A DNA stretch of 64,000 nucleotides from an uncultured Gammaproteobacteria bacterium. GTDB lineage: Bacteria > Pseudomonadota > Gammaproteobacteria > Eutrophobiales > Eutrophobiaceae. Each line of letters starts with the position of its first letter. Position 1 is the stretch's first letter. The stretch covers positions 1,239,501-1,303,500 of the forward strand of contig CALSRS010000001.1 in assembly GCA_943788815.1 (NCBI GenBank), read 5' to 3'. Below are positions 1 to 9,048 of this stretch, piece after piece. A program made the position numbers and the translations under genes. Under the pieces are notes generated by a model. It did no database searches, was not told where the DNA came from, and was given only the letters and a program-made list of their open reading frames with translations.

Positions 1-1215
1 CTAACGGCAATAATTCTAACTGTCGGGGCATTTTTATTAATCAGGATATTAAACCACTTTCGAGCGAGGGTCGGTTTTGCATTTCGGTTCGGTCTTGCAA
101 ATGTAGTGAGAAGGGCAAATTTGAGTATTGCTCAGATTCTGGGGATAGGACTGGGGATTATGGTCATGCTGTTATTAACCCTGGTGAGAACAGACCTTCT
201 GGACTCCTGGCGAGACCGAATTCCAGATGGCACGCCAAATTATTTTCTGATAAATATTCAAGATACCGATGTTCCACAGGTTCAGGCATTTCTGGGTAAT
301 GAAAATCAAACAAGCACCGCCCTGTATCCAATGATAAGAGGAAGATTATCTGCTATTAATAATGAGAAAATAGTGGAAGAAAACTTCACTACGGCTGAAG
401 CCAGGAGGTGGGCCAGACGAGCGTATAATCTTTCTTTTTCACAAGATTTACCAAGCGCCAATACCCTAACAGCAGGGGAATGGTGGGACATCGAAAACAC
501 AGACACAAATCAGTGGTCCCTGGAAGAAGAATTTGCCAATGAATTAGGTGTAACACTCAATGATACACTTACGTTTATGGTCGCGGGTAAGGAAGTGAGC
601 GGCAGGATTTCCAGCCTGCGAAAGGTAGACTGGGACTCATTTAACGTAAATTTCTTTGTCCTCGCCAGCCCGAGTTTGTTGGATGCTTATCCAGCCAGTT
701 ATGTAACCAGTTTTTATCTTCCTGCTGAAAAGAAAAATATTATAATTGATCTGGTTAAACGTTTTCCCAGTGTTACAGTTTTTGATGTAGATGCTCTGAT
801 TCGCGAAGTTAGAAAAATCATGGACCAGGTGGTATCAACAGTTGAATTTGTGTTTGGGTTTACTATCCTTGCAGGGATAGTTGTCTTAATTTCTGCGCTA
901 CAGACTACGCACTCAGAGCGTAGTTATGAGTCTGCACTTCTTAGCAGTATAGGTGCATCAAGAAGGCAAATCAGATTGGGTTTAATTATGGAGTTTTTAT
1001 GCATCGGGCTCATCGCAGGATTTCTCGCGGCCTTATCAGCCTCTTTCGTTGAACTACTACTGGCAAAATTTGTGTTTAATCTGGATGTGACTATCGATTA
1101 CCGTTTGTGGATTATCGCGCCTGTCATTTGTACAGCTATCATTATTACTGTAGGTCTGGCGGGTACCCGACGTGTATTATATACGCCACCTATACAGGCT
1201 CTTAAAGAATTCTAA
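1..1215 (+). CDS. ABC transporter permease, FtsX-like (YbbP type), 5' end outside window
   Basis: This is the C-terminal 404 codons of an inner-membrane permease. The frame is open from base 1, so the GTG at 106 is only an internal codon and the true start lies left of the window. A membrane segment near IAQILGIGLGIMVMLLLTLV is followed by a periplasmic region of about 200 residues. Three closing membrane helices follow, with the FtsX/MacB signature SYESALLSSIGASRRQI just before the second of them. This arrangement and the PPIQALKEF tail resemble YbbP-type permeases, which are predicted to work with a separate ATPase on lipids or lipoproteins. The partner is not visible here, so the substrate is unknown. 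A small unknown gene follows after 4 bp. Confidence 0.8.
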   Translation, partial: LTAIILTVGAFLLIRILNHFRARVGFAFRFGLANVVRRANLSIAQILGIGLGIMVMLLLTLVRTDLLDSWRDRIPDGTPNYFLINIQDTDVPQVQAFLGNENQTSTALYPMIRGRLSAINNEKIVEENFTTAEARRWARRAYNLSFSQDLPSANTLTAGEWWDIENTDTNQWSLEEEFANELGVTLNDTLTFMVAGKEVSGRISSLRKVDWDSFNVNFFVLASPSLLDAYPASYVTSFYLPAEKKNIIIDLVKRFPSVTVFDVDALIREVRKIMDQVVSTVEFVFGFTILAGIVVLISALQTTHSERSYESALLSSIGASRRQIRLGLIMEFLCIGLIAGFLAALSASFVELLLAKFVFNLDVTIDYRLWIIAPVICTAIIITVGLAGTRRVLYTPPIQALKEF

Positions 1216-1219
1216 TGTA

Positions 1220-1519
1220 ATGCAAAACGTACATTTTGACAGTCTAAGGGTTATGGTGACCGGATATATCAAAACCATCGATAAAAATGATCCAGAATCC
1301 CATTCAACAGCGTGGTTTTTATTAAAGTATTTAAAACGAATTCAAAAAAAAACTGAACCACCGGCCAGCACAGGACAGGTTGAGGGCACTATGCGTTCTA
1401 TGGTCCGGTTTTATGTAGATAATATAGATGAAAAATCAGAATTAGGTGATATCTGTATTAAAATTTACAACGAATACCGTAAGGTACTGAGAGAACATCA
1501 GTCAAAGAATTCAAACTGA
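1220..1519 (+). CDS. Hypothetical small cytosolic protein (99 aa)
   Basis: I do not recognise this protein. The frame extends upstream into the permease gene, but the ATG at 1220 (MQNVHFDSLRV) is the sensible start because it follows the permease stop by 4 bp. No signal peptide or membrane segment is visible. The sequence is charged and probably mostly helical (WFLLKYLKRIQKK and IYNEYRKVLREHQ). It sits in the same direction between the permease and ferrochelatase, so it may share their transcript. No strong Shine-Dalgarno is visible, so it may be translated by coupling to the permease stop. Confidence 0.55.
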   Translation: MQNVHFDSLRVMVTGYIKTIDKNDPESHSTAWFLLKYLKRIQKKTEPPASTGQVEGTMRSMVRFYVDNIDEKSELGDICIKIYNEYRKVLREHQSKNSN

Positions 1520-1580
1520 AATTAAATTCTTCAGGGAAAAATAATTACAAACAGATATTATGTAATAAAAAAGGACAATA

Positions 1581-2666
1581 ATGCCTCAATTTAAAAACAG
1601 CTCAAAAATACCACATGATTCAAAACCACTAACGGGCATACTCCTCACAAACCTGGGCTCCCCCGATTCACCAACGACCGGGAGTATCAGGCGATACCTT
1701 GCTGAATTTTTAAATGATATTCGTGTGATAGAAACACCTCGTATAATCTGGTGGCCAATTCTGTATGGAATCATACTCACGTTAAGACCCAGACGTTTGG
1801 CACATGCTTATGCAAAAATCTGGACAAACGAAGGGTCTCCATTAACAGTTAATCTGCAAAAACAAGCCGAGGCTATTGAAAAGAATCTCTCTGAGTCACT
1901 GAATTATCCTTTTAAAATTGAAATTGCTATGCGGTATGGTAATCCGTCCATCAAGTCGGCGTTACAGAAGCTACGTGAAGCAAACGTACAAAGATTATTA
2001 GTTTTCCCACTATATCCTCACTATTCGGCTACCACCACAGCCTCAACATTTGATGCTGTCAGTAAAGAGCTTCAATCCTGGCGATGGATCCCGGAAGTCA
2101 GGTTTATAAATCATTATCACGACAACGCTGGTTTTATCTCAGCATTAGCACAAAGCATCAAATCAGAATGGGACAAAAATGGCCAACCGGAAAAATTATT
2201 ATTTTCGTTCCATGGCCTACCAAAAAAATATTTTGAATCAGGGGATCCTTATTTTTGCGAATGTCAAAAAACTGCACGCCTGGTAGCGGAAAAGCTGGCA
2301 CTGGATGATTCACTCTGGTCTGTCGCCTTTCAATCCAGATTTGGACCTATGGAATGGTTGCAACCATATACTGATGTCGTGTTGGAAGATTGGGCCAATA
2401 ATGGGATAACAAATGTTAATGTTATCTGCCCCGGATTTTCTGCCGACTGTCTTGAGACCCTCGAAGAGATACAGATACAGTATCGAACTCGTTATCTGAA
2501 CGCAGGAGGCAAAAAATTCACCTATATTCCTGCCCTCAATGACAGTAAAAGTCACATTGATGCCTTAAGCTCTATAATTATCCAACATTGTAGTGGGTGG
2601 GAAGAATTGGTATGGAACAATAAGCAGATTAAAGACAGGGTGGAATTGCTTAACCGCATTGAATAA
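1581..2666 (+). CDS. hemH: Ferrochelatase (protoheme ferro-lyase)
   Basis: This enzyme inserts ferrous iron into protoporphyrin IX, the last step of heme synthesis, at the cytoplasmic face of the inner membrane. The 361-residue length and the motifs GILLTNLGSPDSP, FSFHGLPKKYFESGDPY and CPGFSADCLETLEEI are typical of the family. H211 and E292 correspond to the catalytic histidine and glutamate. The ATG at 1581 follows an AAGGA ribosome-binding site. The gene is convergent with the CULT-domain gene, whose stop lies 1 bp away. Heme demand in this organism is supported by the ccm operon and the cytochrome domain elsewhere in the window. Confidence 0.96.
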   Translation: MPQFKNSSKIPHDSKPLTGILLTNLGSPDSPTTGSIRRYLAEFLNDIRVIETPRIIWWPILYGIILTLRPRRLAHAYAKIWTNEGSPLTVNLQKQAEAIEKNLSESLNYPFKIEIAMRYGNPSIKSALQKLREANVQRLLVFPLYPHYSATTTASTFDAVSKELQSWRWIPEVRFINHYHDNAGFISALAQSIKSEWDKNGQPEKLLFSFHGLPKKYFESGDPYFCECQKTARLVAEKLALDDSLWSVAFQSRFGPMEWLQPYTDVVLEDWANNGITNVNVICPGFSADCLETLEEIQIQYRTRYLNAGGKKFTYIPALNDSKSHIDALSSIIIQHCSGWEELVWNNKQIKDRVELLNRIE

Positions 2667-2667
2667 A

Positions 2668-3102
2668 TTATTCGAACAGCTGTTCAATAATATGTCCCTT
2701 TATTAATCCATAGAATCGAGTATCACCTTTGAAAAACCAACCAAGGTGTTCAGAACATTTTTCACAAAATGCCATCTGCCAAAGATAGCCACTAAACCAA
2801 CTATATTCTGCGCTTGGTTCACCGGTAACTACGCATCCCGGAGCCCTGGAATAGCATTCGAATTGATAGGCAAAACCAGCTGGATTGATCTTGCTGTGGA
2901 TATTGCTACCTAGCACAAAAACCAGGTCATTACGGGACGTAATAATTGATTGGCACTGGCGGCATATCATTTTTTTTCCTGTGCCTGGTACGGCTGACTC
3001 ATCTTCATGTTTATTGACGATCTTAAAATCACTAAAAGATTTGTCCAGACATAGTGAGGGCAAGTCTCTGTTTTCTATAAATTTATCTTGTATCAGTACC
3101 AT
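2668..3102 (-). CDS. Cereblon-like CULT-domain protein (single domain, 144 aa)
   Basis: The C-terminal two thirds match the CULT domain, the thalidomide- and uracil-binding fold of human cereblon, which is also known from small bacterial proteins such as the Magnetospirillum one. C47-x2-C50 and C113-x2-C116 form the zinc site. Three aromatic-cage tryptophans are at W102, W108 and W122, with the same 6 and 14 residue spacings as W380, W386 and W400 of human cereblon. The segment SAEYSWFSGYLWQMAFCEKC carries the hallmark. The first 45 residues are unrelated to a LON domain, so this is the stand-alone bacterial form and presumably cytosolic. Its natural ligand is unknown. It is convergent with hemH and divergent from slt. 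Confidence 0.88.
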   Translation of the reverse strand: MVLIQDKFIENRDLPSLCLDKSFSDFKIVNKHEDESAVPGTGKKMICRQCQSIITSRNDLVFVLGSNIHSKINPAGFAYQFECYSRAPGCVVTGEPSAEYSWFSGYLWQMAFCEKCSEHLGWFFKGDTRFYGLIKGHIIEQLFE

Positions 3103-3224
3103 AAACTACCGGGCAGTTCTTCAAGGGTGTAAGTGTGATGTAAATATACTTATCTTTGCTAAATTCATTAAGTAGAATAGGTGAAATATGAAATGGTTGC
3201 GCTGGAATTTGGGGTAGGACTCAC

Positions 3225-5234
3225 TTGAACATAAAAACGACTGAAAACTCTTTAATTATTCGTCTAAGCATTCGTATTTTAATGCTGGTGTTGTTATGGA
3301 CATCCTATCTCCTGCCTGTCTACGCCCAACAGGACATTGAGCAGCAACGCAATCAATATCTACAGGCACAAAAAGCATTGAATGCTGGTGAGATTTCAAG
3401 CTTTAAAAAACTAACCGGTGGTTTAATTGAATATCCCTTATATCCTTACCTTATCTATAATTACATCAGCCCTCGCATCTCCAGCATTGATAAAGAGGAC
3501 ATTATTCAGTTCCTGGATAAATACAGCGACCTGCCAGTTGCTAATGATTTAAGAAAACGCTGGTTACGCTATCTAGCACGTAGTGCTCAATGGCAAATTT
3601 TTATTGAAAACTACTTACCTCTAAATGACACTGAACTTCAGTGTTACCAATTACTCGCAAGAATAAAGACTGATAATCAGGCATATCTATTAGAAGATGC
3701 CCGCTCTGTCTGGCTTGCAGGAAAATCACAACCTGAAATTTGCGATCCGGCATTCGCACTCTTATACAATAGTGATCTGATGACTCCCGAGTTAATCTGG
3801 GAGCGCATCAGGCTTTCAATGAAAAATAATGAAACAAGTCTTGCTAAATATTTATCCGGGAAATTAAGTGAGCCTGATCAGACATGGGTTAATAGATGGA
3901 TATCCACCTATCGTAACCCTGCAAGCGGCACAAGGAATCCACAATACGAAGATATACCTATCGCACGAGATATTCTTGCCCATGGAATGAGGCGACTTGC
4001 TTCATCAAATATTGATACGGCAATCAATCGGTGGGATAGCCTGAAATCAAATTACGCATTTAACGATAAACAGATAGTAGAAATTGAGCGCACATTAGCG
4101 ATACGATCTGTAATAGGAAAACATCCCAGGTCCCAGGAACTGCTGGATGCCATTGATAACCAGCATGTAGACGAGACCATATTTCACTGGCGACTTAAAG
4201 ATGCACTCCAAAATAAAGATTGGCAGGCATTAATCAAATGGACAGAGGGAGAAGCTCCCGATGAGGCTATCAAGCTGAGATGGCAGTACTGGCGTGCTCG
4301 TGCATTAGAGCAGACAGGCGATAAGACTGAATCTGAAATTATCTACCAAAAGCTTGCCGGCGAAAGAGATTATTATGGTTTCCTTTCAGCAGACAGAATC
4401 ATGGCAGACTATACGATGGATCACCGTTCTCTTCCTGAAGACCTGGAAACCTGGAATGAGGTCTCTGCCCAACCTGGCGTTAAAAGAGCACGTGAATTGT
4501 TCTATATAGGAAATAAATATTTCGCAAGACGAGAATGGAATACAGTTGTTAGCAAGCAGTCAAAATATGAACTTCAGGTAGCAGCAATGATTGCATCAAA
4601 CTGGGGCTGGCATGACAGAACCATTCTTACATTGGGAAAAGCACAATCATATGATGATTTGATTCTAAGATTTCCTGTTGTATTTCAAGATCAGATGAAA
4701 AAATATTCTGAAATGCGTGGTCTGGATCTTGGATGGATATATGCATTAACCAGGGCAGAAAGTGCGTTCATGTCTGATGCAAGATCACCTTCAGGTGCTC
4801 TTGGATTGATGCAGATTATGCCTGCAACCGGAAGAGAAACAGCAAAGGCAATTAAATTTAGAACATATGAAAACCGATATCTATTGGAACCAGACAAAAA
4901 TATTACGATTGGCACAGCTTATTTAAAGAAGGTATATGATCGTTTCAATAGCGTAATACTGGCGACTGCCTCTTATAATGCTGGTCCTAACGCGGTTGCG
5001 AGATGGTTGCCTGTGGACGGATGTGTAGAACCGGATATATGGGTTGAACAAATACCTTATAATGAAACCAGGAAGTACGTCGCCAGAATATTGTTTTTTG
5101 CCACAATTTATGACTGGCGATTAAATAATCAAATTACTAGAATTAACCAGCGCATGACAACTGTATCGCCAAAGGCGCAATTAGCGTCTTCGGGATTATC
5201 GTGTCTCGCATCTGAAAATATTTCAGGACTATAA
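3225..5234 (+). CDS. slt: Soluble lytic murein transglycosylase
   Basis: This is a periplasmic exo-lytic transglycosylase that cleaves peptidoglycan between MurNAc and GlcNAc to give 1,6-anhydro ends. A signal peptide (residues about 12-35, ending PVYAQQ) is followed by a long helical superhelix typical of Slt70, then the SLT catalytic domain. The catalytic glutamate is E512 in RAESAF, followed by SPSGALGLMQIMPATG and later ATASYNAGPNAV. Length (669 aa) is near that of Slt70. The start is TTG at 3225, since no ATG or GTG upstream is in frame, and a GGGG run lies about 10 bp before it. An in-frame ATG within the signal peptide is an alternative. The next gene begins 4 bp after the stop. Confidence 0.94.
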   Translation: MNIKTTENSLIIRLSIRILMLVLLWTSYLLPVYAQQDIEQQRNQYLQAQKALNAGEISSFKKLTGGLIEYPLYPYLIYNYISPRISSIDKEDIIQFLDKYSDLPVANDLRKRWLRYLARSAQWQIFIENYLPLNDTELQCYQLLARIKTDNQAYLLEDARSVWLAGKSQPEICDPAFALLYNSDLMTPELIWERIRLSMKNNETSLAKYLSGKLSEPDQTWVNRWISTYRNPASGTRNPQYEDIPIARDILAHGMRRLASSNIDTAINRWDSLKSNYAFNDKQIVEIERTLAIRSVIGKHPRSQELLDAIDNQHVDETIFHWRLKDALQNKDWQALIKWTEGEAPDEAIKLRWQYWRARALEQTGDKTESEIIYQKLAGERDYYGFLSADRIMADYTMDHRSLPEDLETWNEVSAQPGVKRARELFYIGNKYFARREWNTVVSKQSKYELQVAAMIASNWGWHDRTILTLGKAQSYDDLILRFPVVFQDQMKKYSEMRGLDLGWIYALTRAESAFMSDARSPSGALGLMQIMPATGRETAKAIKFRTYENRYLLEPDKNITIGTAYLKKVYDRFNSVILATASYNAGPNAVARWLPVDGCVEPDIWVEQIPYNETRKYVARILFFATIYDWRLNNQITRINQRMTTVSPKAQLASSGLSCLASENISGL

Positions 5235-5238
5235 TCTA

Positions 5239-6225
5239 ATGATAATTAAGACTATTGGAATCTTGGGTGGAACGGGCTTCGTGGGTCGTCGACTAGCCAA
5301 CAGGCTTGCCGGGCAAGGATATCACCTCAAGATACTTACTCGTGATCGAGAGGCACATAAAGAAAATCTAATCCTATTGCCAAACCTGGATTTAATTGAA
5401 ACCAATGTATATGACGAATCGCATCTCACAGAACATTTAACAGGATGTGATGCAGTGATTAATCTGGTTGGTATTCTCAATGAAAAGGGCACAAATGGAG
5501 AAGGATTTAAAAAGGCACATGTTGATTTAACCAGATCTGTCATAAGTGCGTGTCAATCGCTGGGTATTAAAAGATTATTACACATGAGTGCTTTGAATGC
5601 GGACACAAGTGGAGCCAGTCATTATCTTAGAACTAAAGGTGAGGCGGAAAATCTGGTCCACGAAGCAGATGGTATATTGACTACCAGTTTCAGACCATCA
5701 GTCATTTTTGGTCCTGAAGATAGTTTTTTTAACCGTTTTGCCACACTATTAAAACTAATTCCCGGAGTATTCCCATTAGCATGTCCTGATGCCAGATTTG
5801 CACCGGTATATATCGACGACCTGACGAGTGCCATGGCACAAACTCTGAAAGACAATAACTATTACGGTAAACGACTGGATATCTGTGGAAATGAAGAATA
5901 TACATTATATGAACTATTGAAATTTACTGTTGACTGCCTGGGCTTAAAACGCATGATAATTCCCTTGCCTGATTTTTTTTCAAGGCTACAAGCTATCGAA
6001 TTTGATATGGCTGGATTTATATTCAATCTACTAAAATTCGAAAAACCTTTTTCAATGGACAATTATCATTCACTTTCTTGTGACAGTGTTTCGACCCAAA
6101 ATACCCTTGGGCAATTTGTGGATACACCCGTATCAATTAAAACTGTGGTGCCACAATATCTAAAAGACAAGTCATTCAGATCCAGCTATACGCATTTCCG
6201 GCGATCCTCAAGAAGAAGTCATTAG
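5239..6225 (+). CDS. NDUFA9-like atypical short-chain dehydrogenase (NAD(P)-binding)
   Basis: This is an atypical extended SDR protein related to the complex I accessory subunit NDUFA9. The nucleotide-binding loop GGTGFVG lies at residues 10-16, followed by AVINLVGI, the HMSALNAD segment and the SFRPSVIFGPEDSF motif common in this family. The canonical YxxxK pair is not obvious; a tyrosine-lysine pair occurs in HYLRTKGEAE. Family members are annotated as complex I NDUFA9-type proteins or nucleoside-diphosphate-sugar epimerases, and the bacterial role is not well established. The stop of slt is 4 bp upstream, so the two genes are probably cotranscribed. Confidence 0.85.
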   Translation: MIIKTIGILGGTGFVGRRLANRLAGQGYHLKILTRDREAHKENLILLPNLDLIETNVYDESHLTEHLTGCDAVINLVGILNEKGTNGEGFKKAHVDLTRSVISACQSLGIKRLLHMSALNADTSGASHYLRTKGEAENLVHEADGILTTSFRPSVIFGPEDSFFNRFATLLKLIPGVFPLACPDARFAPVYIDDLTSAMAQTLKDNNYYGKRLDICGNEEYTLYELLKFTVDCLGLKRMIIPLPDFFSRLQAIEFDMAGFIFNLLKFEKPFSMDNYHSLSCDSVSTQNTLGQFVDTPVSIKTVVPQYLKDKSFRSSYTHFRRSSRRSH

Positions 6226-6347
6226 TCGATCTGCATCTCAAACTCTACACTTCCGTTCTACCGAGTAAGTAATAGTAATGATCGACGTTGCTGTAACTGC
6301 ATAGTCGTGTTGAAATAAGCAATAATTTAATATTTCCTGGATAGCTT

Positions 6348-7571
6348 ATGGATATTTATCAGGTAGGTGGTTCAATTAGAGACAAACTTCTGGGTCTAAA
6401 AATCAAGGACCGAGATTGGGTGATTGTGGGCAGTACACCAGAAGAAATGACATCTTTGGGCTACAAACCTGTGGGCAAGGATTTTCCTGTATTTCTGCAC
6501 CCTGATACACACGAAGAATATGCCATGGCCCGAACAGAGCGAAAATCTGGTCCAGGATATAAAGGATTTAGCTTTAATACCTCACCCGATGTCAGTCTGG
6601 AACAGGACCTCTCACGGCGCGACCTGACCATTAATGCCATAGCTGAAGATAACGCAGGCAATATTATTGACCCTTTTAACGGACGTGAAGACTTGAAGCT
6701 AGGGATACTGCGTCATATCTCACCTGCTTTTTCTGAAGACCCCTTGCGCGTGTTAAGAACGGCTCGTTTTGCTTCACGATTTAACTTCAAAATTGCCCCG
6801 GAAACATTAGACCTGATGCAAGATATATCTGATTCGGGTGAATTGAAGACATTGGTACCAGAACGGGTCTGGACTGAACTCGAAAAGTCCCTGACTTATA
6901 ATTACGCCCACCGTTTTTTTGAAGTCCTTAAAGAATGCAATGCCCTGGAACAACTCTTCCCTGAAATTCAGGCACTGTATGGTGTTCCACAACCCGAAAT
7001 TCATCACCCTGAAATTGATACTGGTATCCATACCATGATGGTCCTGCAACAGGCAGTTAAATTTACAGATGATACTCAAATCAGGTTTGCTGCCCTGGTT
7101 CATGATCTGGGAAAAGCAACGACATCCAAAGACATCCTGCCAAAACACAAGGGTCATGAAGAACGTGGGGCAAAGATAGTAAAAAAACTTTGTAATCGAT
7201 TAAAAATTCCAAATAAATACCGAGACCTTGCCATCCTGGTTTGCCGGTATCATTTTATATGTCACACAGTCGATGAACTCAGACCCGATACCGTGATTAA
7301 CAAACTCGAAGCAATGGATGCCTTTCGGCGTCCCGAAAGGTTTCAGCAATTCCTGATCGCCTGTGAAGCTGACGCCAGAGGCAGGACCGGATTTGAAGAA
7401 AAAAGTTACCCCCAGGCCAGCAAATTCATGAAGTATTTTGAGCTTGCCAGAGACATTGATACGAGCCACCTGGAGACAAGTAATATAAAGGGTAAAGAAA
7501 TAGCCGTGGAAATCCATCAATTAAGAGTGAATTCAATTGCTAAATACCGGGCAAGTATTCAGCAGGTTTAA
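6348..7571 (+). CDS. cca: Multifunctional CCA tRNA nucleotidyltransferase with HD domain
   Basis: This protein adds or repairs the 3' CCA of tRNAs. The class II nucleotidyltransferase head shows GGSIRDKLLG, the catalytic pair in KDRDWVIVG and RRDLTINAIA. A neck domain follows, then an HD phosphohydrolase domain from about residue 220, with AALVHDLGKATT as its core. This gives the gammaproteobacterial-type enzyme with additional phosphatase and phosphodiesterase activity. Length (407 aa) is near that of E. coli Cca (412). The start ATG at 6348 directly precedes the conserved DIYQVGGSIRD segment. The tRNA gene at 22430 already encodes its CCA, so this enzyme may serve mainly in repair. Confidence 0.95.
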   Translation: MDIYQVGGSIRDKLLGLKIKDRDWVIVGSTPEEMTSLGYKPVGKDFPVFLHPDTHEEYAMARTERKSGPGYKGFSFNTSPDVSLEQDLSRRDLTINAIAEDNAGNIIDPFNGREDLKLGILRHISPAFSEDPLRVLRTARFASRFNFKIAPETLDLMQDISDSGELKTLVPERVWTELEKSLTYNYAHRFFEVLKECNALEQLFPEIQALYGVPQPEIHHPEIDTGIHTMMVLQQAVKFTDDTQIRFAALVHDLGKATTSKDILPKHKGHEERGAKIVKKLCNRLKIPNKYRDLAILVCRYHFICHTVDELRPDTVINKLEAMDAFRRPERFQQFLIACEADARGRTGFEEKSYPQASKFMKYFELARDIDTSHLETSNIKGKEIAVEIHQLRVNSIAKYRASIQQV

Positions 7572-7615
7572 ATACAGGTAATATCAGCGAATAAATAACT
7601 ATTCTTTGGGAATTC

Positions 7616-8947
7616 ATGTCAGAACAAAACAATATACTTAAACGCGCAGTCAAGATACTTGCGGATATTGAGCCGAATGAAGTAAAGGCAACGGTCTGGT
7701 CATTTATGTTTGTATTCATGCTGATGACGGCCTATTACCCACTAAGAAATGTACGTGATGCCATGCCTAGTGACTGGACCGATGCAGAACTCAGCTGGTT
7801 GTGGACCTTGAATTTTTTCATCAGTATCGTTGTGATTGCACTGTATGGTTATGTTGTATCCAAGGTGAAATTTAAGAACCTGGTTCCCGGAATATACGGT
7901 TTTTTTGCAATAAGCTTCGTGTGTTTAACATTCGGTGCTGATCTCGCATCTGACCGCACACTTATAGACAAATCTTTTTATGCCTGGGTGAGTATCTTCG
8001 CCTTGTTTCACCTTTCAGTTTTCTGGAGTTACATGTCTGATCTGTTTAATCGTGAACAGGCGAAACGATTATTTGCCATCATTGCCGCAGGTGCCAGTGC
8101 TGGAGGTCTAGCAGGACCCGCTATTTCGACTTTTTTTTCACAGATCTTAGGTAATGAAGGATTAACACTGATTTCTGCTTTTTTTATATTAACCACCATA
8201 CCCATCATTTACTATCTTTCCAAATTAAAAGTAACAGATCTCCAGAATGAAGACTTACAGGTTGATCCTGACACACTAAAAATTGGAGGTAATCCCATTG
8301 CCGGATACAAATTATTTTTTCAGGATCCGTATTTATTAGGTATAGGCTTATTCATACTGCTGTATACCATGATCAGTACTTTTATTTATTATGAACAAAA
8401 AAATCTGCTAGCTATATACGACAGCAATACACGAACCCAAATCCTGGGCAGCATAGATTTACTCGTTAACTTATTAACATTTGGCGTTGCATTTTTTATT
8501 ACTGGAAGAGTCGTCAAGCGATTTGGTATGGGCTTTACCCTGGCATCCATGCCGGTACTAGTTGTAGCTGGCATGTTAATACTCGCTTTCTCACCCATCA
8601 TAACTATCCTCCTCGCATTACAAGTTGTAAGACGAGCAGGAAATTACGCCATCACCAAACCCGCACGAGAGATGTTGTTTACCGAAGTAGACAAGGAGTC
8701 TCGCTACAAGGCCAAACCTGTAATTGATGTCGTCGTTTACCGTGGTGGGGATATGTTTACAGGATGGTTCTTTACCGGTCTGACTGAGGGTCTTGGGTTA
8801 GGATTTACTGCTGTCGGAATTGTTGGTGCAGGAATCGCTGTGATTTGGGCGGGAGTTGGAGTGTTTTTAGGTAAGCTTTACAACAGGAAAAAAAATGATT
8901 CACCTCATTCAAATAGTACTAGTCAGAATCACAAATCACCCGCCTGA
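7616..8947 (+). CDS. NTP/NDP exchange transporter family protein (Npt1/Npt2 type)
   Basis: This is a polytopic inner-membrane protein of 443 residues with about 11-12 predicted helices. The N-terminal segment MTAYYPLRNVRDAMPS and the later RRAGNYAITKPAREMLFTEV are typical of the ATP/ADP translocase-like (Npt1/Npt2) family, which is distantly related to MFS carriers. Characterised members in intracellular bacteria exchange host ATP for ADP. Homologues in free-living bacteria have unknown substrates, and nothing here proves nucleotide transport. It follows cca by 44 bp on the same strand. The hydrophilic C-terminus is Asn/Ser-rich. Confidence 0.8.
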   Translation: MSEQNNILKRAVKILADIEPNEVKATVWSFMFVFMLMTAYYPLRNVRDAMPSDWTDAELSWLWTLNFFISIVVIALYGYVVSKVKFKNLVPGIYGFFAISFVCLTFGADLASDRTLIDKSFYAWVSIFALFHLSVFWSYMSDLFNREQAKRLFAIIAAGASAGGLAGPAISTFFSQILGNEGLTLISAFFILTTIPIIYYLSKLKVTDLQNEDLQVDPDTLKIGGNPIAGYKLFFQDPYLLGIGLFILLYTMISTFIYYEQKNLLAIYDSNTRTQILGSIDLLVNLLTFGVAFFITGRVVKRFGMGFTLASMPVLVVAGMLILAFSPIITILLALQVVRRAGNYAITKPAREMLFTEVDKESRYKAKPVIDVVVYRGGDMFTGWFFTGLTEGLGLGFTAVGIVGAGIAVIWAGVGVFLGKLYNRKKNDSPHSNSTSQNHKSPA

Positions 8948-9048
8948 TTATTGCATTCATACCAGGTAATATTTCCATCTGTGAGTTAAATCATGCATAT
9001 CTCAGTCATGATTGAACTATCAACTTTATATTTACAACTCTCGTTAAG

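Noticed and set aside
2667-2691. Palindrome GAACAGCTGTTC as a hemH terminator
   Set aside because: It lies within the last codons of the opposing CULT gene (EQLF) and has no T-tract; it may be a coincidence of coding.
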